Positions 1 through 12,800 of a stretch of 64,000 nt of DNA are shown piece by piece; positions within the stretch are counted from its first letter, which is position 1; the number at the start of each line of letters is the position of its first letter. Source of the stretch: Nymphaea colorata (Eukaryota; Streptophyta; Magnoliopsida; Nymphaeales; Nymphaeaceae); contig NC_045138.2 in the NCBI RefSeq assembly GCF_008831285.2, forward strand, positions 22,293,934 through 22,357,933, read 5' to 3'. Both the position numbers and the translations under genes were made by a program. A model generated the notes under the pieces. That model ran no database searches, was not told the origin of the DNA, and saw only the letters and a program-made list of their open reading frames with translations.

Positions 1-623
1 ATGCATCCGAGTGTGACAGCAACCACAGGAACAAAACCCAAACCCTTTTTTGTGAGCCACCTTGCCGCCCAATTGCACTACGTCTCTCGAAACGAGTAAG
101 CGGTCTTATTTGATTTTTTTGAGATTTGTTTGTTTCCTTCCCTTTTATGGATGATTTTTTTTTCTATACTATTTACTAAAACTGCTTTTTAGCAGGTCAG
201 TCTCCACATGCACACTTAAGTATAACATCCAAAGAATATACCTTTCTAATTTATGTCACTATCTAGAGGGGGCTCAATGTGACAATGTCTGGACACCATT
301 GGCAGTTGCTACATATCATCAACTGTTGGAGCTTAGGCCGTTTCTCTTTTTGTTTAAGGTGCACCAGTTGCAGCACATCTTCATCAAATGAAAAACATCT
401 CATTTATTCTTTACTCCATTCCACACCTTGCTTTCAAAAAACACATCCATAATTTTTTGTAACAGGAATGCATAGGTGGTACTCCTTAATCAAAGGAAGA
501 TGCATTTTTTTCTCTATCATCTATCTTAGAGCATTCACATGGATCCATTTTTTCTCTTCGGAAGTACAACAAAAAATTACCCAATGCAATAAGACGGATT
601 GTTCATCAACTTTTGTTGCCAAG

Positions 624-996
624 CTATGTCACACAGACTCTTCAAAAAAGGGTCGCACCCCTGTTGACATGACGCTGGTGCTGGTGCTGCTCCGACACAC
701 ACCCCAACCGTGTCCTTTTTTATGCAAGTTCAAAATATTTTTCATTCTTTTTTTTCCTTCTTCTTATCCCTTTCTTTCTTTATGTATAGTAATAAAAGAA
801 AAAAATTAACAAATTAAGCTTAAGAAACAAGATAACATTATATATATTATGAATACATACATTTATATATATATAATAAATATATTATATATATACACAC
901 TCGCCGCACCCTCGCACCCAAATTTTTTGAGATACGTCGCACCGGCACCCACATCCGCACTTGGAGCCACTCGCACTCTGCACTCATGCCACATAG
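624..996. mobile_element. Short foldback element, CTATGTGACAC family, copy 1
   Basis: The left end reads CTATGTCACAC and the right end reads as its approximate inverse (GCCACATAG). Inside each end are GC-rich tracts of the type GGTGCTGGTGC and CGCACCCTCGCACCC, and the centre is AT-rich with TATATA runs. The 8 bp on either side (616-623 and 997-1004) match at about 5 of 8 positions, so the target duplication is decayed. There is no coding capacity. It is inferred to be a non-autonomous DNA element because the same ends recur at 5009, 6003 and 15000. Confidence 0.55.
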
Positions 997-2233
997 CTGA
1001 CAAAGCATATTAATCAACAAGAAAATTTAGATTTCTTTAAGTCACACACATTCTTATTAAATTATTAAATAAAAGGTGCAGCCTTTTTGAATTATTTGGC
1101 TGACATTAAGAATATTTGACTTTAAAAGTGTCATAATATACTTCATTGGTTATTTTTTTTTTACCTGATTTGGTCTTCGACATGACTAATTTCTCCTTAC
1201 TTGGTTTGGTTACCATTGTCCCTTGCCATCAACTTCGACTTCAAACAATAATTTAAAAGATGACAATAGATCCATGCAAACTAAACTCTAGATAATGAAA
1301 TTTGTAAACTGGCTCACGCTAGTCACAAGGCTGGGTTGGACATAGAAAACATGATTGAGGTATTCATCCGCAATTTTCAAGAATTTCTCGATTTACAGAT
1401 ACTGCAAAACAAAAGTTATGTTATTAGAGTTAATTACAGTTAATGAAAATAAAAGAACAAAAATCAAATCTTAAACTAACGCACGAGATATCCTTCAATT
1501 TGATGTCGAACAGCTTTGATGCGCTCACCATAGCCCATCCTCTACTTGTGCTTATGCCACCAGAAACAAGAAAACTGAAAAAAAAATAAAAAGCAAGAAA
1601 GAATAGTAAAACTAGAGCTATTCAACTTCAGGAATCAGAGGTATTAGCGCTTATATTAAACTAAGTCATAGAACAAATAAAATAAATTAGAATTTAAAGA
1701 TTAAACGTTTAAATGTAAAGCTTAAGCTACTAGACTATGCTATGCTAAACTAAAATACAAATGTAACAAACCTAATATCCTAGCTAAACAACCTAGGAAG
1801 AAGACTTAAATCACCTAAAGAAAGCACCATCATGCAAACTAAAGCTACAAAGGTTAATTCAGAAGCTAACCTGATCAAGAGATTGGTGTGATAGGCAAAT
1901 TCAAAGTTCTCAATTACCCATTAATTCTAATAAAAACTAGAAAACTAGTACTCAAGCAACCCAAAAATGAAAAAGAAACAAAAGAAAAAGCTACTCGACC
2001 ACTAAAAACAAAATAAAACATAACATTATTAGAATTAGCTTCTAACTAAAAACAAAATTTAAGCTAGTATTAGCCACAACTGACTTTCCCGTGGCTCCCT
2101 CATCAGTATAAGGCTCAAATGGAATACTAACTGGACTGATACACTATCACTCTCCATTAGAAACTGAATTTATTGTTCTCATATGTTTTAATCTTGGTTC
2201 ACTTCTTGTTGGCCATAAATTTCAGTATTGGTG

Positions 2234-2510
2234 GCCTCAATGGCTATAGCTTAGCTGGTTGGTTTAAGGGTATGTAAATGCACATCTCTAGTTCGATTCC
2301 TGTAGGCAATATGCATCTATGCCTTAAGTGGTGGGATGTACTGGTATCTAAGTTGAAGGTGCACTTTTACCATCACTGATACCAATGTGGATCTGGACCA
2401 AAGGTAGAGGGATTGGGGAGCCTTTCGGCCACCTTTTCAGGTGATCGTTTGCTAGCCTTTCCCTCACTCTGAAGTATTTTAGCATTGTTATTAATTCACT
2501 CTTTATTTGA
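2234..2510 (+). mobile_element. tRNA-derived SINE
   Basis: An internal RNA polymerase III promoter is visible. An A box (TAGCTTAGCTGG, 2247-2258) matches the consensus TRGCNNARYNGG at every position. A B box (AGTTCGATTCC, 2290-2300) matches RGTTCRANNCC at every position, about 31 bp downstream. A tRNA-unrelated body follows, with a short pyrimidine-rich tail. The 5' end is set about 12 bp before the A box as in known SINEs; the 3' end is approximate. It cannot be a functional tRNA gene because no cloverleaf closes around the boxes. Confidence 0.6.
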
Positions 2511-5008
2511 GAAGGCTGATCATGTCAGGATCGAGGATAGATACAGTAGTTTCAATGAGTATGACCCTCTTTTTCTATTGTCCTCTTCCCATCTTCATTT
2601 TTCTGTTTTTCCTTTCTCCAAATTGACATTCCCTAGGACTCATACCGTCATGTGACTTGGCTATCCATTTCATGTGGCCTTGCTACTCTCATGGTGAATC
2701 TGTAAGACACAATGTAGCGATCCTTACGCAAATGGCTGATCACCATGCCCTTCGGCGGGAATGTGTAAATTATAAACGAGGAATATAGTTGTTCCAACCT
2801 GGGATATAAGGCAGCCATGCTGGTAATGACAGCCTTTCTTGTCCCAAAGTAGCAAACGCCATCCACTTCCTTCTCCTCGCCCCCCTAACCAAGTATTGCC
2901 TACTTGATGATCACACTCCTCACCCCATGCGTCAAGCAGCTGCTGCAACAGCCAACATAGTTGAGCTTGCCATTCTAATCCATAATGGCTACCACAAAGG
3001 TCCCTAATTGCTTTCACGCACAATTTCACAATACCAATGCTTCAATTCTAGATATATCTCCCTAGGTAGGAGCTTCAATTCTTTTGTGGGAAATAAAGGA
3101 TTGGATCATCTGCAACATGTATGATACAGGTTCAGATGTATGGAGTAGGATGTGTCAACGGTTGGCTTTATCAAAACTGAATCCAACATGTGGGAGTTTT
3201 TGGATCGAAGTGGGTTTTGAAACTAAATTGAAGTCAAGTGGATCATTAGTATTTGAAGCCTTATCTAGTCGACAAAGGTTTAACGCAGGTCGAAGGATTG
3301 ATTTCATGAAACGCTCTTTACCATTATTGAGATAGCGAACAATAGAAATTTTCTTTCAATCATCATTGTCAGAAGATGGAAAATCGAACAACTTGATATC
3401 AATAAAGTGTCCCTCCATGACTCCCCACTGCAAAACTACCAGCCTATGAAGATATCATGCACATGTGGCTGTGCTGCTCTTCACCCTTTACAACTTAAAA
3501 CAAGCCTCTGGAGCATGATTTACTTGAATTAGTGGGTTAATTTCTTTCTATATCATGGATTTTATGGGAACTTTTGGAGTCATATGTTTGAATTTTGCTT
3601 GCATATGTTGATGTGCATGCTTCCTTGCAATAACATCATTCCTACAAGAATTTGTTCGAAGTTTGAATGTTGACTTCCTCTAACAGATTTAGGCATTTTT
3701 TCATTACTCTTGGTGTCAAAGTTCATTTGCAGCAAGTATGGTCTTATATTCAAACCTAACATACTATGGACGTCATGAAAAGGCTAACACGCTTGATTTT
3801 TTAGCCATCAAACGCACCGAGTGTGATGAGAAAAGCAAAGCAAGAAAATCTCTTTTACTGGAACTACTCTCTACAGCAAATTAAAATTTCCGAATCCGTG
3901 AGTGCTTATCTCTTGGCAGTCTAGAGATTTCTTAATTTTCTCAGCAAATTTATGCATTGACCGCTTGAGGAGCTCTTGCAAGTTGCTGGGTGTGCAGTGA
4001 TAAGTGAAAAAACAATTGCTTTTGGACTTGTATTATATACTACAGCTCGCTTGATCTATATTCTTTCTCTAAGTTTGACTAGGGAGATTATTCGTATTTC
4101 AAGAGATCCACCATAGCCAATGATATACACAAATTTACAGGAGATAATGTATTTCACGGGGTGCTAAAAGGGAAAAGACTATGGCCTGTTCAAGTGTCAA
4201 GGTTAACATCGTGCCTCGGTTTTGATTACGACTTAACTCGCATAGGTCCGGTTCATTTTAAGGGATGTTGGTAACAAAGTTCCACTCTTATTGTGACAAT
4301 TTGAGTGTTGAATATGACTGCGATCCCAATGTTTTAAATTAACTTCATTATGTATGTAAAAAGTTTCCTAAGGACAGGCTTGAGCTACCCAGTTTGGCAG
4401 CTCAAGCCAAACCTTGTCAATGTTTTGATATATCAAGTTCACCAGTAAGATGGAATTTCAAAAGTAACATGGCCAATTGGACCTTATAGAAAGCAGAGTT
4501 TGAGGGTGATGAAAGATGCAGCCAGATCTTCATGAATTGGTTCTGCACCAAGTGCTTGAGTAGATTCCCCTTTTGGCGATCCAATACCCATGATATGTTC
4601 AAGGAGGCAATATAGTCAAATCATCTCATGATGGCGAAAAGCTCGTGTGGTATTCTATGGCAGCCCATTCCCTCGTCCTTAGGGTTACAGTCGCTTTTAT
4701 TGCTCGCTTCTAGTGCATGTTTAAACTGTATGTCCGTTGGTCACCAACAGCTTCTAACGTCCCAAAAGCACTTACCCTGATACGCCTTTATATATCATAT
4801 TCATCTTATATTCATGGTCAATTGTGAAAGATTTTCTAAAATGATTTAGTGGGTGAAAAGTACATTAAATAACCAAAAATAACAAAGACAATAGAAAAAA
4901 GAAAATGGTGCAAATAGCCAAATACAACCAAATGACATCACATGGATCCGTCTTACTCTGTCTAATCTGCCAAGCTTTGATTCAGTATTTGGACAAGCTT
5001 TTAAGCTA

Positions 5009-5325
5009 AGTCACATGGGTGCGCCAAATGTGGTGGCACACCAGCACCCATACCCACATTGATGCGGGTGCTGGTGCGGCCGGACACAACGTCAAGTGAG
5101 TTTAGCCATTCTGAAAAATGTCTTGGCCGAGATTTCGTTGATATATCGATTCAAGGTAACCTTGATAAAAAAAAGTACAAAAATATAAACAAATAAAATT
5201 ATTTATATAACAAATAACATATATATGTATATAATATATGTATATGCTCTCACCGCACCCGCACCAATTTGTTTTGGGACTTGCCGCATCCCACACTAGC
5301 ACCTGCATCCCGCACCCATGTGACA
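5009..5325. mobile_element. Short foldback element, CTATGTGACAC family, copy 2
   Basis: The ends GTCACATGGGTGCG and CGCACCCATGTGAC are inverted repeats of each other. GC-rich arms carry GCGGGTGCTGGTGCGG and CACCGCACCCGCACC motifs and flank an AT-rich core of about 90 bp with ATATATGTATATA. The arm arrangement is that of copies 1, 3 and 4. The target duplication is unclear: AGCTTTT lies on the left and AGCTTTC on the right but not in perfect register. It has no open frame of note. Confidence 0.55.
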
Positions 5326-6002
5326 GCTTTCAAGTTTAGGCTTCTCCTCATATTGTCAGCATTATGGTATGTAGTATAGTGGCATCTTATCACTCTCTAG
5401 AAAGAGTTATGAAATATCTTTTGATTACATTATCTAATGATCCCATAACTCATGTCGTCTTAGCAACCACCTTCATAAAGTCGTCTTCTAAGCCACAGAC
5501 TTGCACATTCAGTAATGAGGCAAAACAGCAACATCTTCTAGTACAAAGATGAAAAGGTTGGTTCCCTAGAAAACTTAGTATGCATGTTGTATCAACGATG
5601 AGTTTATGCATAGCTAGATTCTCCAGTTAAAAGTTTAGCTGTATGGGGCATCTGGGCACTGGCAAAGCTACCAACAGTATCGATTATTGTGAATATGCAA
5701 GAGAAGCAGACAAACCCAACTACAAGGGGATGAACTGGAGCACTGCAAGTAAATCAACTTTGCACTAGCCACTTTCCTTGAATCCAGGATTACTTCTTCA
5801 CTTTGTGAAGACGAAATGCGTTTGAACAACCAAATGGGCATTTCACAAGAATTGAGAAAGTTGAATGGCGATTAACCTTTGAGAACCTTTCCTCACACTC
5901 TTGACTCAGATGTGGTATTGCAAATACAAATGCTAAACGTACAGTTATTTATAAGTAATATACATGGTAAGAGTCTGCTCAACCTCAAATTAACTATTGA
6001 AA

Positions 6003-6428
6003 TGTCACACGGACACAGAAAAATGGGCCACGTACCGGTGTAGACACTCCGACACCTAGATGCCCACACGTGACACAGCAAGATACGTTTTGAATCGGGT
6101 TTGGGTCAGACCCGATCCAAACCACTTTACTAACCCGACATTCTTTGTTTTGTTTGAGACTTTCTTTCTTATGACTTGTGAAATTGACGATGAACAATGT
6201 TTTGTGACTTATGAAATTGGTGATGAACAATGTTTTGTTTGAGAATCTGAGACTTTATTTCTTATGACTTAGAGATTGTAAGAGTGAATTATTAATTTAA
6301 TGTTTTTTTTATTATCCTTTTTTATTTTTTAGAATATAAAATTCACTGTGTCCGCATATCCTAAAATTTTGAAAATTGCCGTGTCCGCGTACCTGTACCC
6401 TTATCGTACCCGTACCCGTGTGACATAG
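6003..6428. mobile_element. Short foldback element, CTATGTGACAC family, copy 3
   Basis: The left end TGTCACACGGACAC and right end CGTACCCGTGTGACATAG are inverted. The flanks carry ATTGAAA on both sides (5996-6002 and 6429-6435), consistent with a target-site duplication. The core is AT-rich and contains an imperfect internal repeat around 6165-6235 (TTGACGATGAACAATGTTTTG and a close copy). It lies about 400 bp beyond the stop codon of the DUF547 gene, so it may sit in or near that gene's 3' untranslated region. Confidence 0.6.
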
Positions 6429-6826
6429 ATTGAAAGAATAAATGCTTAACACAAAATGCCCAAAAGATAAACAGATAATATTCACATAAGAAGTTTCAAA
6501 TAAAAAAACATGGCTAATCAATATAATGTACATAAAATACATATTCACATGACCCATGAAAAGAAAAAATTGAATTGGATAGGCCAAAAACACTTCAGTC
6601 AAGTAACCGTGCAGGAGGAGGCAGAGCATTTCCGTCATCAACCCCACAAACATCAACGAACTCCCAGATGGATCACGCTCAAGACAAAGACGATTGGCAG
6701 TTGCCGCTCCTTACAAATGCCTGCCCTGTTGGGCATTGTCTGTTGCTCAGATGAAGGTGGTAGCAGATCAAGCACATCATGTTTCTTAAAATGTTATACA
6801 AGAACGACGCCATCAAAACCTCCACC

Positions 6827-9800
6827 TCATAGCTTAGCAAGTTCTCTATGAATTATATAGTGAAATACAGAATTATATGGCAAAAACTGTACGACATTTT
6901 TAGGAGGCTTGCCATCAGTACACTTTTGTAGTGCTTTCCGTTGTGCTCCAGATAGACAGTCATGGATAACATTCATAAGGCCTGACAAATTCAAAGCAGC
7001 ATCCCTGGCATAATAATCAATAATTTTTGGCAGAATGATTCTTGTTTCCTTGCGCATGAATATATTTGATTGAATGTACTCTTCTTTTGCAGTCTCAAGC
7101 TCTTTAGATATCCTTTTGGGTGTGTAGATACGCACCTACATCCCAGTAAGAGAGTCATTTTAATGCAGAATACGGGAAATAGCAAATTAGTAAAAGGACA
7201 AAAGTTCTCATTCAGAAACGAAGGGTACAGCCAATGCATCAAGAAAGTTAGATTATGATCATACCGCAGGATCAGAATGTCCACCCAAACTAAGTGCAAA
7301 ATGCAGTAGTGGCTCTGGGTGCTCAATGGCATATGCATGTTGATCATTGCCAGACCTAGATTTTGATCCTGGAGACAGTAGGGTTTGCAACCACTGCATA
7401 TTCAAAAGAAAAATGCATCAGAAAGAAGAGAAAACTAGTGATTACTTTATGACCAAAGCACTAACCCAAGTAGAAGCCCTGACAGTTATATAACTTGGTA
7501 ACTTGGCAATAGATTGATTGAAATTGCAAAAATCCAAGCAGAAGTATCTGCCTTACATAGACAGATGGAAGAAATCGCAAAAATCCAAGCTTTCGGAGAA
7601 GAACAAACTGTGCCTGGTCATTTGGGCATGTTTCTTTTCGTTACATAGGCTAAGCTCAGGATTGCTTGAGAAATAATTAAGATCTTCTCAGTGCTCTAAT
7701 ACAATCATGATTACTAAACATACTTCTAAAGGTATTAATTCGTGGATAATATATTACTGTTTATGTAACTGTCGTATACATTCTAGTTAATCGAAGAGTA
7801 ATCAAACATACATGGTACTTGAAGTTGGAAATGCATACAGAAACCACGGACATTGTAGAATCATCAAACTTAAGGATGATCACTAGGCTTTGGTTGATTC
7901 AAGTATGCCCCAGCCAGTATATCAAGTCAAATTTTCTCATGCTATTATATTCTTGAACCAATATTTCTCAAAAGTGAAAAATGAGGTTTGAACAATTTTT
8001 TTTCAGAAGGAAAAAATGAAACTGTGAACTGAAAGGTTGTGCTATTGAGAAAAAAATATATTGTCAAAAGAAAAAGATATAACAACTCCCAAGGCCATTT
8101 TTCCACCATTATGTTCAAACCTGAATTCTACTTTTTTAAAGAGAATTGTGAAAATGTTTGTTCATGAATCAAACACCACATGGTGAAAAACGCTAAGCAG
8201 AACATTGCAGCAACAATTGGCATGACCCTTGTTCAGGTCAACACACTTCACTTCAGTTGGAGGAGCAGAAGATGCTAAAGACATAAATTAAATGTATATA
8301 AGCATACCGATGCTGAAGTTTGGCGAATGCATCCCAAAATGGAAGTTTGTATTAAACAAGCATTTATGCTTTGTCCTCCAACATTATATGCTGCCTGAAA
8401 AAAGCATGTCAAAAAGAGAGGAAACTAATCCATAGATACGTAAATTGACAGATTGCATGCACAATTACCTTTACAATCAAAGGTTCCCTCTTTGAATGGT
8501 TTGTTGGAATTCCATACGCTAAATATGCCTATTTAGAACAAAAGAATGAAGAAAAAGGTTAGCAAGTGTAATACAAATAAAAAATAAAGAAAAAGATTGG
8601 CTAGCACAGTATGCTTCTTCCTGAACCAAAAAAAGACCTTGACAGTAAGCAAAAGCTAATGAATCAGTACAATCTCTCAAGACATACATGCATCACCAAA
8701 GCATTATGTATATTTATCCAAAACGCAAGTTTCTCTTCATGTTTCATCTTTCTTGGGTCAACCTTTTCGAGACGCTGCACAAGAGATCTGCAAATAAGGA
8801 GTGGTGTGTTATCACTTAGAAATTATGGCAATACTTACTGTAGACATAAAAGGCTATGCAACAAGGACTGAATGCCAAACTTAAGGTATGATGAACTATT
8901 TCATCATTAACATCTCAGCAACAAAAAAAGAGCCTAAAAAGAGACCATGAAATTACTTTTTCATCAAAATGTAAATAGCCTTTTTAGGACGATGAGAACC
9001 ACGTTGTTCACCTGCCAATGCTTAGGTTGCAAACTGATTGGATGCAGGGTAGCTAATAAACTAGAGACTCAATGGCGTCTGGTCCAGTATAATAAAAAAT
9101 GACAAGAAGCCTCAAACTAGATCTGACCCACTTTCAACCTTAGATATGCATCTCTAGTGTCTACGATTCCCGGTTACAGTTGTTCATCAACGTAATACTC
9201 CCAAGTACACGTCTCATGGAGACCAAGAAGTCTCATGATTTGGTCCTGCGGCAAGCAAGCATAACCTCTGTATTGAACTGAAAACCTCTTCAAACTTGGA
9301 GGTTTTAAGATGATCCATCTAGATAAGAGTGTGAAGCTTCTGTGGTCCTAGAACTCAATACAAGCTTTGGATTATTTGATAAATATGTCTGATGCTGTGG
9401 GGTTTATCAGAACATCATTAGGAAGCTGGTCAATCACAAGGTGGAAGCATCACTTTTGGTAATTCTCCTAAACCTCAATATTATACAATTTGATAATACT
9501 TGCCGTACTACATGTCATAATTATCCTAATCTACATTGTAACGCATTAAAAAACAAACAGTTCATTTCAAACCTCAAACTGTCTCATCCTTGCTTCCAAG
9601 TTCCATGAAAGAAATGATGACAGTAATAAGTTTTCAAACCTCTAAGAAGAATAACCATAGTATGAGGGAATACACTACCTAAATTTTTGCAGTATCTGTG
9701 CTGCATAGCTTAACCTGTCACTATCTACATGTATCCATGGCACTACCACCATTGCACTATACGGTCCATTATTTTCTCCCAACTCACTGGTACGATAAGG

Positions 9801-12800
9801 ATTAGTGGCAGCTTCAGCATTGCACCTAGGACTCCAATTATCATGCTGATCCTGTGGAGAGAATGTGCTTCCAGAGGACAATGATGATGTTGGTGAAGAT
9901 GTCAATCCTGCTTGTGGTAAATGGGGATTCGCAAGTTTGCAGTAGATTGCAGACATGCATCTGAGTATATCTTCAGAGAGCCTGTTAGGAGTCTCAGTCA
10001 CATGATCGGCAATGGATGTCCCAAGATGATCAGCCAGAGAAGTGGTGCGCGAAGAATTTTTCATATTCTGAGACAACATAATATCATGGAGAAAATATTT
10101 TTCAGTGGCCATTTGGGAGAACAGTATAGAATCTTTAGATACTCTATCCACCATCATTAAAAACCAGATGCATTTGTGAGCTGAAGGCTCAAGCAAAGTT
10201 CTAAATGCCATGCAAACAAAAGGATGGGCTGACATAGCAACATTTCAGTGATCGGCATAACAATTAAGTATTGTGTTCAAAACGTGAGAGATCAGGCATT
10301 GCATTGAGAGTAAAATAGAGAAAATTAAGGCCCACTGCCAGGACAAGGAAGACATTTTAAATGATAAGATAAGGCTAGAATAGTCCTGAGAAGCATAAGA
10401 GCCCTGTGCTATGGAGGAGAACTCAGGCATATATTTAGTAGAAACTACTAGAAAGGACAAGAGGAACAGTCAGATCAGGACTAAGTGTTCTGAAAATGAA
10501 CCTATCAGAAAATGAACATGTATCCTATTCATTTTGTCACCAGAAAATCATTTCCTCGTCACTGCACACAAATTCTGCCCATACCTGTTGACTCTGTTTA
10601 CCTATTTCAAGAGAGTGTAGGATACCGCAATCTTTGTCATCAACAAGCAATAATCTCAACTTGCATAAATATTTTGATGATTATAACAATAGTGTGTAAA
10701 AATTTCAGATCTATTATATCTGTAATCCACTTATTTAAACTTTGAAGTAGGTTTTGAAGCATAGAAAACCATGAAAGACTAATCACCTTTGCCAATGATC
10801 TGGGCCTCGAATGACAACCATCCAAGTGCTCATAGTCTTGCCTTGATGGTGAATTCCACTTATCATGATCAGAAACAGACCGTGAAAGAGAAACTTTGTT
10901 CTGCTGTATCATGGAATCTATCTGCCTTGGACTTCCAATACTATGACAACTATTTGTTGAACTGTGGGAATAATTGGGAACAGACATTGTACTGGATGGG
11001 ACATGAAAATCATCCTGCCGTTCTATGACCTCATTATCTTGATGTACAGACTTTTCGTGACAAGTCAAAGGCAAAGTGGAACATTGGTTCATGTCAGCTG
11101 AAGAAAAATTATTTGAACAACGATCAAAGGCCATTCGATACAAAGAAAGTACATAGCGCTCCAAATGAAGAACTTCAACCTCCAGCACAGCAATCTCCTT
11201 GATGAGTTCAGTAGCTGCCTGCATTCCACGCAGCAAATATTAGACTGTCCATCCAGACAAGAATCCAAGTAAATTTATAATTTAAATACATATTCACAAA
11301 GAAGGGAATCTCATGTATCGACATGAATTAGACAATGCTTCATGAAAGGGTTACTGAAAATAAAGCAAAGCCTGTTCAGTAGTTCTGACTTCTGAGTTCT
11401 TCCTTCCATGCTTTGCCAAGTACGAACTTCATCTTTCTTTAAACTTGACAGTCATCTTTGTTTAAAAATTGAGAGAAAATTTCTCCAGCCTTCTTCAGAG
11501 TAGGCAAATACTAAACCTTCCTGAAGCAGCCTCACGTTACAGCTTAATGGCAGAGGCACATTAGTTACATTACACTGGGTCAAGATGGGTTGTCCACCCA
11601 TGATCCAGTCCATCTCGCTTGAACTTCTTTTTATAAAGAAAGTTTTCTCTCTTTTTGTTATCATATCATTCTACCTTTCTTGTCCAAAGTCTCAACTCCT
11701 CAATTGTCTTGGAGATTTCAGCATAGTTATATTATAGTTTTTAAATTTAAAGACATTTTAATTAAATATTGGATTGCATATGTTACTCGTCATTAAATGC
11801 CCACTATCATAAATCTAATTCTAATTAACTTATTGAATATGTTGTTATAAATAAAATTAACTGTTTATTTTCACTAAACATGTAACCTTGTTTTATTATT
11901 CAATTTATTAATATTTATTTATACTCTTTTTATCATGTATTTGTGCCCCTGCTAGTTCAAATTCCTACTACTGATTCTGACAGTTACCCCGAGAAAATAA
12001 TTATCTGTTTCAGCACAGTTCAGCTCTGGTGCGGGCACCTTGATTTATTATGTAGTTTCAATTAAGCATCTAAACTTGAAGTATCAAACTCCAACAGGTA
12101 AAAGGCAACCTTTGGTAATGGAGAAACATCTTTATCAGGCAAGGATGTACTTCTATAGCCAAGTGCATTTTCCAGGGCCCAACGCAAGTAAAATTGGTCA
12201 TGCAGTCGTTTCTCAAGCATTAAAATCTGAAACAGAAAAAGAGAAAAATGATAACATAGAATGAAGTTACTGTAAAGGACAACAAAAACTTCTTTCAATT
12301 TCATACTTGCTACCAACGTCATCAGAATTCAAAATAACAGATATCATTCTTGGAACAGGTATTTCTAACTTGTAATGACTATGGTGCACCAACCAGTACA
12401 TACTCTTTAAGATAACAAAAAAAACACCTGATTCAACATTCCAGATCAGAACCACCATAAGACAACTCATGGGTGGATATGGGCAAAGGACTTGGTTTCT
12501 GGTAATCATTTTTCTGGTTTGATATGAGCCTTCAACTTTTTATTTGATTGGAAAACACATCTGAGTATGAAAAGTGTTTGTTTTAGCCATTACCACAAAC
12601 ATCATTCTCAAGTTTTTATTTGCAAGATTTTTCTCAGGTATTAAACAGGAAGCTTATTTTTCTCCACAAAATCTCAGGAATCAAAAAATTTAAAAATACA
12701 AAAGTATTAGAAAATTTTGTGAAAAATTGAGTTTTCTACTAATTCTCTTACAAAAAAACACTGAAGAAAAATCCAAATAGTTACGAAAATATTAAAAGAA

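Larger units (their letters stand above)
1..6826. other. Intergenic, repeat-bearing, no supported gene
   Basis: No gene can be supported here. The stretch holds three copies of a short foldback family (624-996, 5009-5325, 6003-6428) and one SINE (about 2234-2510). The remaining sequence is AT-rich. Small open frames at 468-809, 3084-3335, 3580-3762 and 4417-4602 resemble no protein family I know and have no splice or start context that would rescue them. Two overlapping minus-strand frames at 2648-3029 sit in a GC-richer patch and are listed among the findings as unexplained. Confidence 0.6.

Noticed and set aside
10245-10460. Further DUF547-gene exon between 10067 and 10787
   Set aside because: The exons on either side join in phase and this frame resembles nothing in the family, so it is intron.
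12267-12509. Extra exon of the DUF547 gene
   Set aside because: The flanking exons already join in phase from NQE to ILMLEKRL with family-like sequence, leaving no room for it.
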